Below the pieces are notes generated by a model. It did no database searches, was not told the origin of the DNA, and saw only the letters and a program-made list of their open reading frames with translations. From contig NC_086370.1 of assembly GCF_036324505.1 (NCBI RefSeq), positions 3,033,453 to 3,097,452 on the forward strand: a DNA stretch of 64,000 bases, in the 5' to 3' direction. The translations under genes and the position numbers were made by a program. Every line of letters starts with the position of its first letter. The first letter of the stretch is position 1. The DNA is from Eleginops maclovinus (Eukaryota; Chordata; Actinopteri; Perciformes; Eleginopidae). Shown piece after piece: positions 1 to 10,114 of the stretch.

Positions 1-2900
1 CTACTGCTACTGCACTACAAGTTTTAAAGCAGGGGCAACCCTTGAGTTTTAGAAGGGTTGAATGAATTTAACCCTTTTTCCAAAAAATTGGATGGAAAAA
101 ATTCATGGTTCATAAAACTTCACTTTTCCATTAGAAATTAAAAATTTAAACATTGGGAGTGGAAAATGGCCAAAATCAGCCCAGAAGAAGGGAAAGAAAA
201 ACTGAAAAAAATTTGGGACCCAGCCTTAAAAATCTGGCCCTATACCCCCCAAAGGGGTGGCCAAAATTTGGGTGACGCCCCGTAAATTCCCCCGGGGAAA
301 TCCCAAACCAATGGGGGAGAGAGGGGAGGGCGTCCAGAAAAAACCCCAAAATAAATTTTTTTTCCAAAAACCAAATTGTGTGTTTAAAATTTAAAAATTA
401 AAAAACCTTCCAACCCCCCCTTTAAAAAAATTAAATCTTTCCTTATCCAAATTTAAAAAACCCAAAAACCCAAAACTTTTCCTTAAAACATTTTAACCCA
501 AATACCCCAAATAAAAAAATTAAAAATAACCCTTTTACTTTTAAAAAATTTTTTTTAAAAAAACCTTTTTAATTATAAAAAACCCATTAAAAAATTTATT
601 TTTATTTTTCTTATTTCCCAATAAATTTTTTAAAATTTATTTTTTAATAATTTAAATTAATTTTTTTCCTTTATTTTTTTTTTTTCCCCTTTTAATTTAA
701 ATCCCAAATTTTTTTTTAAAATTTCCTTGGGGGCCAACGGGGGGGTTGTTTACGTTAGGGGGGCCCAGAACGACACATGTCGTTTTGTGAGGCATCATTG
801 TCATTTGGGTTTCCTCCCGTGAGCACAACACTTTTGGGAAAGCAAACATTTTTTTCTATAAATTGTATTTTCACAACGACAGTTCGGGGGGACTTCCCCA
901 ATTGGCTTGGGGAACCCCGTATTGGCCCCTTTGGGGCTGTTGTAATCAGGGGGGGGATTTAACCAAATTTTTGGGGGCCCAGGCAAAAATATAGGGCATG
1001 GGGGGTTTTCTTTTAAACCCCACACATCCCAAACCCAAAAAACCCTTTTTCCTTCCCCCTTTCTTTAAAATTGAGATTAAAGAATTTGCAATAAACCAAA
1101 AGGCCTGTCCTAACAAGGGTTTTTTAACTCTCCACAGTAAAACAGTTTCGATTGCTCCAGCTTTCCCAAAAATGATATTTTATTATTCGGAGAAGGCAAA
1201 CGGGTTGAGTGTGTGAGTGAATGGGTGGTGAGTGAGTGAGAAAGGGGAAAAAACATGGGAGAGGAGGAGATTTTTTGGTTTGCGGGTATTTAAAGTCAAA
1301 TTCCTTTTTCCCATGTTGCCTTCACCATTTCATGTGAGTGATGAGTGAGTGCAAAAACAGTTTTGTGTGTGTGTGTGTGTTGTGTGTGTGTGTGGTGTTG
1401 TGTGTGTGGGAAAAGGGGGAGAGAGTGAGAGAGAGAGAGGAATGTGAGTGAGTGAAGAGAAACGGGTTGTGTGTGTGTGTGTGGTGTGTGTGTGTGTGTG
1501 TGTGTGTGTTTGTTTTGGTTTGTGTGTTGTGTTGTGTTTTGGGGTTGTTTTGAAAAGGAGTTGTAGCGAGACAAAAAGCTTTTGAAAGCCTTTTTGGTCT
1601 TCTCAAAATTTCTATCATAGAAAAGTGGGGGCAGTGTAGGGAAACCCCAAAGAAAAACAGACAAACACGCATTAGAAAAAAAACACCATTTACACGTGTT
1701 TTATTGGAAAGGATCCTTATAAACAGGAAATGTACTTTGTCAAATCAAATACCTTGTTCAGCCAGGGCTCACTGAAAAAGGTGATTTGTTCATCGTCTTT
1801 TCCCCTTTTGTCTTCTCACTAGAAAAAAAATCAACACCAGGTCAATCATGGGCATTTTAAAAATTTGGGTAATAAAATTAAAAAAATGTTTTGAATGATT
1901 ACTTCCTTTGTCCTCTTTTCCTTTTTTTCTGTCTGTATCCTGTTACTCTTCATTTTTGGCCCTTTTTTCCTTTTTCCCCCTTTTTTCGGGGCCCTGTCTC
2001 ACTCACTTTCTTCAGTGCTTTCCTCCTTTATCAGGTCTCATTTCTTCCTTTGTGCCGTTTTAGTCTCTTCTTGGTTCTTGTCCTTCCCAAGTTTCTCTTG
2101 TTTTTGTCTTTTAACTTTTTGAACTTTTTTTCAAAGTCTACCCTCTTCTTTGGGTTGATCATTGACATCACTGTGAATGCTAAAGGGGGTTTTTTCATTT
2201 TCAGTCTGCCCCTGCGACTTTGGTTTCCCAAAATTTGTGTCACTGAGTCCATGTCCAGTGTTTTTGTGTTTTCATGTCAATAGAGTAACACCAGGGCGGG
2301 GACAGGGGTCTTTGAGAACATGGTGGACCTCATAATCTTGATATTTTATGATAAACTTTTTCCCCCTGATGCCACAGTCACGGGGGGGAGCTGACATACT
2401 CAAGCTATACCAAAAATTTGGGTAAATGTCAAGGTTTTTTCCCCTGTACAATACCAGCATCTGGAAAGGTGAAGAGACGGTTTTGGGGGGAATGCTCTGG
2501 CATTAATTTTTTCCCTTTTTTAGGTTCTGCATAAACATCTTTCGTTTTCTTCTCGAGGCCTGTGGCACATTCATCAAATTTCCCTTTTCCCCTGCTGACA
2601 TTTTGCATCTGGTCAGTGGAGTAGAGAAAGGTATAGCTCAAAAAACCCCTCCATGTGGGAAAATCTCCCCCGATGTGACCAGGGTTGTGCCCACCTTCGG
2701 AAAACTCTTTTTAAAAATGTTTCTTCTGCAGTACACACGTCCCCTCTCTCCCCTCTACTCAAACTCCCTTTTCTTTTCTGGCGCTTTTTTGGCCAGGCCA
2801 TTCCAAAAAAATCTTCTCTGTATCTCCCTGGCATCTTTTTTTAGCAGTTTTTAACCCATCCTCTCATAATCTTCAAAAATTTCCTATCATGCAAGGCCCT
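1..2900. other. low-quality, homopolymer-smeared sequence
   Basis: The first ~1.3 kb consists largely of runs such as aaaa, tttt, cccc and gggg with little interspersed complexity. The error level falls gradually towards 2.9 kb. The texture matches the 13.4-20 kb stretch, where comparison with a clean LINE copy shows base-calling damage. Open frames here, including a lysine/arginine-rich minus-strand frame at 2031-2252, cannot be trusted. I recognise no gene before about 2430. Confidence 0.75.
1363..1530. repeat. interrupted (GT)n microsatellite
   Basis: Several GT runs are separated by GAGA and GGGG interruptions. The region is inside poor-quality sequence, so the interruptions may be base-calling errors. 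Confidence 0.75.
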
Positions 2901-4598
2901 CTCTCCTCATGACCTCCATGCCCCTTGGGCTCCAATAGTTGTGATTTTGTTTAGTGAAATGGGACATTGAACCATAAAAACTGTATCACCAGAAAAGGCT
3001 TTTCTTCATTTCTTTGTAAATGCGTTGGCTTTGGAGGCACATTCAGGCCCTTTTCCCCCTCAGCATACCCCTAGAGGGGTTAGGGCACCCAAAAATTTTC
3101 ACGCTTATCGGCACTTTCATGCCCCCACCCTGCCCCTCCCCACTTGTTGCACTGAGTGATTTAATGGTAAAATCCGTCACTAAAGCTGTCACAGAAGACT
3201 TGGCAGCATCACCAACCACCAGATTCAATGTGTGGCTGGCACATGGACACAGAGTGCTTTGTTGTTAAGCTCCAGGATTCTGCTCTGGACCCCCTGTTTC
3301 TTCCCCTGCATGTTACTGCCGTTGTCGTAGGATTGCCCACGACAATCAGCAAGATCCAAATTTAGTGTCTGCAGGTGTCCCAAAAACAATTTGAGTAGGC
3401 CTTTCCCAGTTGTGTCCTCTGCCACGAGAAAGCCAACAAAGTGCTCATGAATAGACACTCCTTCGCCAGGCTTACAGTCCACAATCCTCAGCACCACAGC
3501 TGCTCATCATGGCTGACATCTGGGTGCAGTCCATGATGACACTGAAGTATTTGGACTTCTTCACCCTCTCCACTATTGTTTTCGTCACGCAGCTTCCGAT
3601 CAAGCAAATCAATTCATTTTGAATCACTTTACTGAAGTAACTCTCAGAGACTGCTTTCTCAGCTACCCTCTTCACGTGGCCCCTCAGTACAGGGTCAAAC
3701 TGAGCCATCAGTTGAACTTGGCCTAAGAAATTGCCATTGCCGTGCTCATACAGCTTCTCTGAATGGCCTCGAAAAGCTAAGTTGCGCTCGGCCAGATGTG
3801 TAATAATGCAATCAGTCGTTTCAGAATCTCTCTCCATTTGTTAACTTCATTTACAAACAGCTCTTGGTTCACATTATCTATGGCTTTACCTGTTTGAAGC
3901 CGTTGATGAAGTGTTCGCCAAGCAGCCATATTATCAAGATGATCGGCAGACCTCGCGTGATCTTTTAAGAAGGCTGCTAAATTTTTCCAATCGTTTGTGC
4001 CATCGGAGCTGAACCGCTGCCAAACAGCCGACAACAGAAGCAAACAGCGCGTCTTTCATCATGCTGTACACGAGCCAGGACCTCTGGATTTTTTCGCCAT
4101 TCTTCATGTTCATGTTGTAGTACGTGTTTGTGAATCGTCTGCCCTGAGTGTTCTGGGGAAATCTCCTCGTATCTGCACTGGTCCTTTCTGTACTATTGAA
4201 CAACGCTCTCTGTCTGTTAACTTTTCTGGCCAATGTGCAGGGTCGTCACCTATTATTAAATTATCTCCACTGCTGGTGGTAAATGGCCTAGCACTACTCA
4301 CCACTAAATCACCTTCGTCTTCATCATCCAGAGTCACCTGTTCCTCTGCTTTGGCTTCTATAGCCACCTCTTCTCCTTCGGCACCCATAGCCACCTCTCC
4401 TTCCACTTCAACATGTTCCTCATCAATACCTGCTGAGCATGTAGAACTAGCAAGTTCAGGAGCTACTACAGCGGATGCTGTAGCAGCAGGAGATGTAAAA
4501 AAGCCAAAGGACGTTAATTTTGGCAGTGTATCTGCAATTCTTTTGCTCTCTTTTGCTCTCTTTCTTTTAGAATAACCACTTTCGTAGCTCCGCTTCAT
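2430..4598 (-). pseudogene. hAT transposase, zinc finger MYM-type 1-like (DUF4371), broken
   Basis: The protein is spread over several minus-strand frames. The N-terminus (4598-4110) is basic and then acidic, ending in a DDPAHWPEKL segment typical of the TTF-type zinc-finger lead-in. It continues in other frames at 4233-3934 (NMKNGEKIQRSWLVYS) and 3837-3472 (AERNLAFRGHSEKL, then a SVIMDCT catalytic-type segment). The segment at 3497-3225 has DCRGQSYDNGSNMQG, and the one at 3228-3043 begins MNLVVGDAAKSS. The last two line up with DCRGQGYDNRANMSG and LNLVGVHAAQSS in the copy at 57.8-59.5 kb. A piece at 2641-2429 (GKFDECATGLEKKTKD) looks like the middle linker. At least four frame changes make it non-functional; some of those nearest 2.9 kb may be sequencing errors. 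Confidence 0.72.
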
Positions 4599-4932
4599 TT
4601 TTACCGAGTCGCATACAGTTTACTTCCCGCTGCTTTGGTTTGAAGGCACGTCATTATTGCTACGTCATCATATTATGGACTAGTCAATGCACAGTAATGG
4701 AGGGGGGTATGTGTGCTTGGACAATTATTATTTAGACATTAATTCGGTATTATGCTGATATTTCTTGTTTTTTTATTAGAAATGTGTTTTGTTTTTTTAC
4801 TTCACTTAAGTAACAAATTAACATTCATTTTTTGTGTCTTTACTGTGACTGGGATGGTCAGATTTGGGGGCCCCTATTTGATTGAGGCCCTAGGCAATTG
4901 CCGAGGTTTGCCTAATGGAAGAACCGCCACTG
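2430..4932 (-). mobile_element. hAT DNA transposon, ZMYM1-like, decayed
   Basis: The 5' terminus lies at 4932, reading CAGTGGCGGTTCTTCC on the minus strand, which is a hAT-type end. An adjacent gttgtaat (4933-4940) is a candidate 8-bp target duplication. The transposase follows on the minus strand. The 3' end was not found and would lie in poor sequence below 2.9 kb. A similar 8-mer at 2939-2946 has no inverted terminus next to it, so I did not use it as a boundary. It is the same broad family as the element at 56,915-60,305. Confidence 0.7.
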
Positions 4933-4940
4933 GTTGTAAT

Positions 4941-5746
4941 ACACCTTATTATATACAAGCTGGTGTCTCCGGAGACGTCTTCATCATCTTCACAAACATC
5001 GCTACAACATATACCTCAGCTCTTTAGCGCTGACTCTGCTATCTCCATTTCTACTGTCTTTTAAAATCAGTGCTGTAAAGGAAACACAGAACATGTGGAA
5101 CACCCAGGTACAGGTTCCACAATGTGTGTGTTCCTGCTACACACAGTAAGACGGATTCATTTACTATTGTTCTGTAACTCTTAACATCCAATATGGGTTT
5201 AATTCTCACCTGCTGCTCAGTCGTGCTGCTGTAAACCTGTCACTGAAGCTGAAGGGTGTGTAAACATGTGTGGGATGAACAGGTGTGTGTAGGATGGTGA
5301 AAACTCCTCCTGCCTGATTCTTTAATATTATGGTATGTGTCAGTTAAACACTCCTGAACCCCTTTACTCTCACTAAACGCTGATGTGGAAGCAAAAACAT
5401 ATATATATTCTTTCCCCACAACAGTTTGTATCCGTTTAAATGTAACTTTATGTATATTTCAAATGTTGGCAAGCAGAGATTAGACTGTGAACACCGGCTA
5501 AAATAATGACGTTAAAGAGAAGTCATGAAACACGGTCTCTCCTCTGGCGCCACCTTCAGGTCAAACGTGGTCTTTGTTCTCAGTTGTTTCTCCTTCATCC
5601 AGGAAGAGCAGCTCTTCCTCCATTCCTCATCCTTCCAATATGTTCTGTTTGATGATCAGTTCCTCCTTACCCTTTATTTTATGTTTTCTAAAGCCCAACT
5701 ACTTCATGGAATAGTTGAGGATTCTTTCATAGATCGGTGTTGAGCA

Positions 5747-5749
<3 letters not shown>
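4941..5749. other. no recognised feature
   Basis: Ordinary AT-moderate sequence of clean texture. I found no convincing exon or repeat beyond short open frames. Confidence 0.5.
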
Positions 5750-5817
<68 letters not shown>

Positions 5818-5823
5818 GTGTGT
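5750..5823. repeat. (TG)n microsatellite
   Basis: About 35 nearly perfect TG units with one CG interruption near the end. Confidence 0.97.
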
Positions 5824-6054
5824 CAGTGTGAAGACCGACTTCGTCCAACTTCCCTGATCTGTTGTTGGTTCTACAAATAATCCAGATGACTGGGTGCTTG
5901 ATGAAAGAGGCAGAGATGTTTCTAGCAGCACTTCAGCCCCTAAACACTTCATGACCTGCAGTTAATGCACCTTCCAAAAAGCTTCACATCCCAACATCAC
6001 TGAAGTAAAACACCTCTGACAGCAGAAAGATTGACTTTAGAGCGGGTCTGGGAG

Positions 6055-6060
6055 TTTTAT
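6055..6060 (-). promoter_or_regulatory. poly(A) signal AATAAA (minus strand)
   Basis: The plus strand reads tttatt, giving AATAAA on the minus strand. It lies 224 bases past the stop codon of the terminal exon at 6284-6397, a suitable distance for the 3' end of that transcript. Cleavage would fall near 6035. Confidence 0.5.
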
Positions 6061-6283
6061 TGAAACAAACACCCAAACAGTGACATGGAGAGATGATGGC
6101 GACAGAGAGGGCTCATCAGACCGCTCTGATCATGGCTCTGGGTCTGCATCCACTCTCACTCCAGAGAGTCTACTCACACAGACTGAAACCCAGAGGAGGG
6201 TCTCTGCAGCTCTCCTGCAGAGGTACGCCTGATGGCAGCAGCAACACTGAGTCTCTGGAGGAGGAAAGAACGAGTCACATTTA

Positions 6284-6397
6284 TCAGCTTTGAAGATTTG
6301 AGAAGCCGAAGTAAGACTTGTCTGTGAATGTTGTCACTGATTGTCTCCTCTGTCTGATCTCCAGCTCATCCTCCAGGTCAGAGTCGTCATGGTAACC
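6284..6397 (-). CDS. candidate terminal coding exon, acidic/basic tail
   Basis: The minus strand has an AG acceptor at 6399-6398, then 114 bases open in one frame to TGA. They encode 37 residues beginning GYHDDSDLEDELEI and ending GFSNLQS. The frame joins cleanly to the 27-base micro-exon at 6441-6467, which ends in phase 0. A poly(A) signal follows at 6060. I do not recognise the protein family. It may belong to the same gene as the exons at 9405-11542, but no donor in that second exon was proven to link them, so it could be a separate transcript. Confidence 0.5.
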   Translation of the reverse strand, partial: GYHDDSDLEDELEIRQRRQSVTTFTDKSYFGFSNLQS

Positions 6398-6440
6398 CTG
6401 CATGTGCTGCACTGTATGTCAGTCTGAAGCTCACACTCAC

Positions 6441-6467
6441 CTTCTGCTGCACGGTGAACAGCAGGAG
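6441..6467 (-). CDS. candidate 27-nt micro-exon (LLLFTVQQK)
   Basis: Bounded on the minus strand by a pyrimidine-rich acceptor ending in AG (6469-6468) and a consensus donor GTGAGT (6440-6435). It encodes LLLFTVQQK in phase 0 and splices in frame to the exon at 6397. The flanking intron sequence (a ggtggtgga block) recurs near 6646-6655 and 7284-7296, so exon plus intron appears to be a duplicated module. Confidence 0.45.
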
Positions 6468-6604
6468 CTCAGGTGGTGGAGGTCAGAGGGAAATATAAAT
6501 AATGGTTAGTAAAAATAAAGTGACATTACTGAACAGGGAGAGAGCATGAATGATGGAGCATACAGGAGAAAGACCGTTACACAGAAACATATTACATTCA
6601 TCCT

Positions 6605-6646
6605 CCTGAGCCAGCTCACTGTTGCTATCCAGTGAGCTGGCTCAGG
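6605..6646. repeat. perfect 17-bp inverted repeat (hairpin)
   Basis: CCTGAGCCAGCTCACTG at 6605-6621 is repeated inverted at 6630-6646, with an 8-base loop. It sits at the place where a micro-exon would be expected in the duplicated intron module. Confidence 0.85.
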
Positions 6647-6787
6647 TGGTGGAGGAAAGAGGACAGAAATATATTAAATGGTGACTAAGACAAAGAATAA
6701 CTCAACTTTGAATCAATGATACCAGCTGGAGAACCAGGTCCACAGGAACTTCATTCTCTCTATTCTGAGTCCTGAGCTCATACTTAC

Positions 6788-6817
6788 CTTGGTGTCCTCA
6801 GGGAATGGCAGCAATCT
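6788..6817 (-). CDS. candidate 30-nt micro-exon (RLLPFPEDTK)
   Basis: On the minus strand a TTTACTTCAG acceptor (AG at 6819-6818) precedes 30 bases in phase 0 that encode RLLPFPEDTK. A GTAAGT donor follows at 6787-6782. It resembles the neighbouring micro-exon LLLFTVQQK in length, phase and leading leucines. Transcript evidence is lacking. Confidence 0.45.
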
Positions 6818-7099
6818 CTGAAGTAAACACACTTCTTACATGTAGAAAGAGAAACTTAAATGAGTGATAATAGAAAGGCAAACAGGAGCAGCAAATGCAG
6901 AGTATATGTTTTACTGTAAGTCACACACTTCTACTGAAGGAGTTGTGAGTAAAACATGGTTTGATTTATTAAAAAGCATGGATATGTAAACTATATGAAT
7001 TAAAGGAGTCACAATGCAACAACACATATTTCCTACTTTGACTTTGCATTGCAGACTTTGCTGGATCACCTCGATCACGCGTCAGAAGCCCTCACTCAC

Positions 7100-7280
7100 C
7101 TTTTGGGTTCACATTGCACAGCAGCGTTTACCTGTGAATTGTGAGCTGAACAGGTGATAGTATATCAACAAATAGATGAAGCATACAGCTTGTAGGCGGG
7201 TCACATGTTAATACTGTTTTACATTCTCTACGGGACAGAAGCTCAAACTTATCGGTCTTGTCTTCGGTGAACCTCAGCAG
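7100..7280 (-). pseudogene. two degenerate micro-exon copies
   Basis: At 7131-7100 the minus strand has an AG acceptor and a GTGAGT donor, but the 32-base insert breaks the triplet phase. Near 7280 the sequence CTGCTGAGGTTCACCGAAGA (LLRFTED) follows a pyrimidine-rich AG acceptor, but no good donor follows. They look like relics of the same module as 6441-6467 and 6788-6817. Confidence 0.35.
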
Positions 7281-7405
7281 CTCAGTTGGTGGAGGAGGAT
7301 CAGAGGGAATGAAGGACAGAGATGGTTAGTGACACATATTATCTTTGAATGATTTCATGTTACAATATTATGTATTTCATAGTTACTGTACCTTTTTTGG
7401 CCATA

Positions 7406-7982
7406 TTAAAGGGACAGAAAGGATGGTTTGAAGCGGGGTTGTTGGAGGTAATTCTCTATAGTCAGTGCATGTCCTTCAGTTGGAAGAGGTCAGCACGTCC
7501 CGGGTTTGTAGGAGCCGGCAGAGTTCCAGCCGGAAGTAAAGCGAGGTACTGTTGTGTACTGGGGCAGCTGCAAGGCTTATTGTTGGTGAATCCAAACTAG
7601 CTGGTTTAAATCCCACAACACAAACTAACTTACATCTGGAGGAGTGGCAGACCAGCCGCTCCTGCGGGCTGTGAATGGAGTCTAGTGGCTTTGAATAGAG
7701 GATCAATAATTGCTTCAGTTTCCCGTTGGAAAGGGAAGGTAAACTGAGTTAAATGATCTGAGTATAAAGTTGCTTAAACTCAAACCTCGTTTTTAGGTGG
7801 GCTTTTCTTTTGGGTGGCTAAGAATATTTAGCTGTTACCCCCTCTACAGAAATACTTTGCTGTAACTCATGTGTGCCTCTTCCAACAAGGGGCGTGCCGA
7901 GCGCAACCTGCTGTAGGTAGAACACTGACTGTGGATACACACCTCCCAACTCCACTTCAAGCCATCCAAACTATCCCTTTAA
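7406..7982. mobile_element. TTAA-flanked MITE, Kolobok-like
   Basis: The left end after TTAA (7406-7409) reads AGGGACAGAAAGGATGGTTT. The right end, read inverted before TTAA (7979-7982), reads AGGGATAGTTTGGATGGCTT. The two match over about 30 bases with scattered mismatches, including a shared TTGAAG. TTAA targets are used by Kolobok and piggyBac. From memory, the terminal sequence resembles an abundant fish Kolobok-type MITE. It has no coding capacity. Confidence 0.75.
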
Positions 7983-7995
7983 TCTTTTGACCTGT

Positions 7996-9160
7996 GAAGA
8001 AAAATATTCAGGAAGCATCCTTATGAGATGCCTAAAAACAGCGGGGTTCGATCCGATTTTGGGAGGTTTCTTTTGGTTCAATTAAGTTTCCTCATGTTGG
8101 AGGTTATGTATTTTGAAGGTGTCCAGTGCATTGCCTGTCAATTGGGGAGTAAAGTGCAATGAGAGTAAAGTGCAATGAGAGTAAGGCGCAATGTCCTGTT
8201 GCTTTGTCCTGCTTCTTCTAGCGTCAGTGCAGTGGTCTGCAGGGATGTCTTTCGTTTGACCTTGAGAGCTACAGACAGCAGACTGAAGAGAGACTTCCAG
8301 GAGCTTCCACAGTGCTGTCAGCTTCACTGTGAGGGCCTGACATGAGGGTGAGTCAAGCAAACCCACCATCAGGGTGAAGGCTCCAAGGAGAAACATCGAT
8401 CCACCGTGCAGAAAATGAGGAGACGGTACTCCAAAAACCCCCATTCAGGACGCCTCCTGGGGTGTTGGCAGTGACGCAAGAAGTTAAAGCTACCTGACGC
8501 TGCCCAGCCAGACGCAAAGGCCAGCCCCGACATGTAGAAAAGTGTCAATCAAATTAGAGCAAGATGCTTCCTGAACCAACGAGAAAAATCATTCAGGAGG
8601 CATCCTAGTGAGATGCTGTTCTTTAGCAGGCTTCAATCAAATCCAATTTTTGGGAAGGCATTTTCAGTTCCATTAAGTTTCCTCATGTTGGAGGTTATGT
8701 ATTTTGAAGGTGTCCAGTGCATTGCCTGTCAATTGGGGAGTAAAGTGCAATGACAGTAAAGTGCAATGTCCTGTTGCTTTGTCCTGCTTCTTCTAGCGTC
8801 AGTGCAGTGGTCTGCAGGGATGTCTTTCGTTTGACCTTGAGTGCTACAGACAGCAGACTGAAGAGAGACTTCCAGGAGCTTCCACAGTGCTGTTAGCTTC
8901 ACTGTGAGGGCCTGACATGAGGGTGAGTAAAGCAAATCACCATCAGGGTGAAGGCTCCAAGGAGAAACATCGACCCACCGTGCAGAAAATGAGGAGACCG
9001 TTCAAACTCCCCCAGTGCAAGACGCTTCCTGGGGAGTTGGCAGCCCAGCCAGACGCAAAGGCTACGTGAGGCTGTCTGCCCAGCCAGAGGCAAAGGCCAA
9101 CCCCGACATGTAGAAAAGTGTCAGTTAAATCAGAGCAAGACGCTTCCTGGACCTGCCCCG
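7996..9160. repeat. ~590-bp tandem segmental duplication, two copies
   Basis: The sequence from attaagtttcctcatgttgg (8081) recurs at 8672, an offset of 591 bases. The similarity runs about half a kilobase, through the gtccagtgcattgcctgtca block, the ATG region at 8396/8970 and the tagaaaagtgtca block. Both copies are preceded by an attcagga(a/g)gcatcc motif. Internal indels shrink the offset to about 574 at the far end. A short motif (agacgcttcctggg ... gacgcaaaggctac) adds further partial copies near 9140-9310. Confidence 0.85.
8082..8396 (-). CDS. candidate small secreted-type ORF in duplication copy 1
   Basis: A 104-codon frame starts MFLLGAFTLMVGLLDSPSCQ, a hydrophobic leader resembling a signal peptide with a possible cleavage site around S-C-Q-A. 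A cysteine-containing, mostly hydrophilic region follows. The second duplication copy has the same ATG at 8970, but a one-base deletion shortly after it breaks the frame. I do not recognise the protein. It may be chance coding in repetitive sequence. Confidence 0.25.
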   Translation of the reverse strand: MFLLGAFTLMVGLLDSPSCQALTVKLTALWKLLEVSLQSAVCSSQGQTKDIPADHCTDARRSRTKQQDIAPYSHCTLLSLHFTPQLTGNALDTFKIHNLQHEET

Positions 9161-9404
9161 CCAGACGCAAAGGCTACCTGGGGCAGCGCCTGCCATCAGA
9201 ATTAAACAAAGAAAGACTGAGCTGCAAATAATAAGTAGTACACACAAAAAATCCCAAGGCAAGACGCTTCCTGGGATGTTGGCAGCCCCGCAAGACGCTA
9301 AGGCTACCAGGTGAATGATGTGGTCCAGCTGTGAAATGGAAGAGATGAAGGGCAGATCTTGCTCTGATGATTCATGGAGGATTTTCAGCCCATCCATCGC
9401 AGAC

Positions 9405-10114
9405 TCAATCTGAATCGCTGTCCTCGGACCACCGCGGCCTCTTCGCAAGAGACTCCTCCTCCTCCTCGCTGTCTTCCCTGCATCTTTTTGTGGAGGAGTC
9501 TATGGACTCCTCGGAGGAATCTTCAAGGGAGACTGGTCCGATGTCTTCAACATCAAGGACAGGAAAGTCGAGTCCGACAACATCAATCTCTTCATCCTCG
9601 TCCTCGGCCAATGGCTCGTCAAAGTACCTGCGAAACAACTCCTCACGAGCATGGTTATTATCATCGTCTGAAGGATAGGCATCATACGGAGGGTCATTGT
9701 AAGCAGGAGGAGCCTGAGGGTAAGCAGGAGGATGAGGATCAGCGAAAGGAGAAGGAGAAGCGTAGCGGTAAGCATAAGGGTTAGACCAAGGAGCATAGTA
9801 AGCGTAGGGAACAGCGTAGGGAACAGCGTAGGGAACAGCGTAGGGAACAGCGTAGAGAACAGCGTAGGGAACAGCATAGGGAACAGCGTAGGGAACAGCA
9901 TAGGGAACAGGGTAATAAACAGGAGAAGGAGCAGCAGGAGGGGGCTGCTCACTATCTCCATCACCTACCTGAGGCTCAGCTTGAGCCTCCTGAAGCCCGT
10001 CTGCTGCGTCCGCCTCATCAGCGCCGACCATGTCCTCATAGTCAGGCAGGACCAGGTCCTCGGCAGGAGTCGCAGGATCGGGTCGAGCGTTGGTCACAGG
10101 CCACAGGGAGCCAC
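9405..10114 (-). CDS. second coding exon, YAVP-repeat acidic protein
   Basis: The exon starts after a TTGTTCCTCAG acceptor (AG at 10116-10115) and joins in frame to exon 1 (11542-11470). The combined 783 bases encode 260 residues plus stop. After the join comes GGSLWPVTNARPDP, then an acidic stretch (LPDYEDMVGADEAD). About nine tetrapeptide repeats (YAVP, with one YAVL) follow, then a Y/P-rich region (PPAYPQAPPAYNDPPYDAYP). The C-terminus is rich in D, E and S and contains a KRCREDSEEEE segment. Composition suggests a disordered protein, possibly nuclear. I do not recognise the family. A good alternative donor (CAG|GTAGGT near 9970) lies inside the exon, so other isoforms are possible. Confidence 0.6.
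9796..9912. repeat. 12-bp coding minisatellite (gggaacagcgta)n
   Basis: About ten tandem 12-base units with single-base variants (agcata, agagaac). On the minus strand they encode YAVP. Because the unit is a multiple of three and lacks stops, other frames stay open here too and give spurious VGNS-repeat and leucine-rich reading frames. Confidence 0.95.

Noticed and set aside
1296..1672. Histidine/threonine-rich proteins (THTHTH)
   Set aside because: Products of a GT microsatellite read in two frames.
2031..2252. Lysine/arginine-rich minus-strand protein
   Set aside because: Lies in smeared sequence. No family recognised, and frame integrity cannot be judged.
2939..2946. Second target-duplication copy for the ZMYM1-like hAT ending at 4932
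   Set aside because: It matches 7 of 8 bases, but no CAG-type terminus follows it, so it is probably chance.
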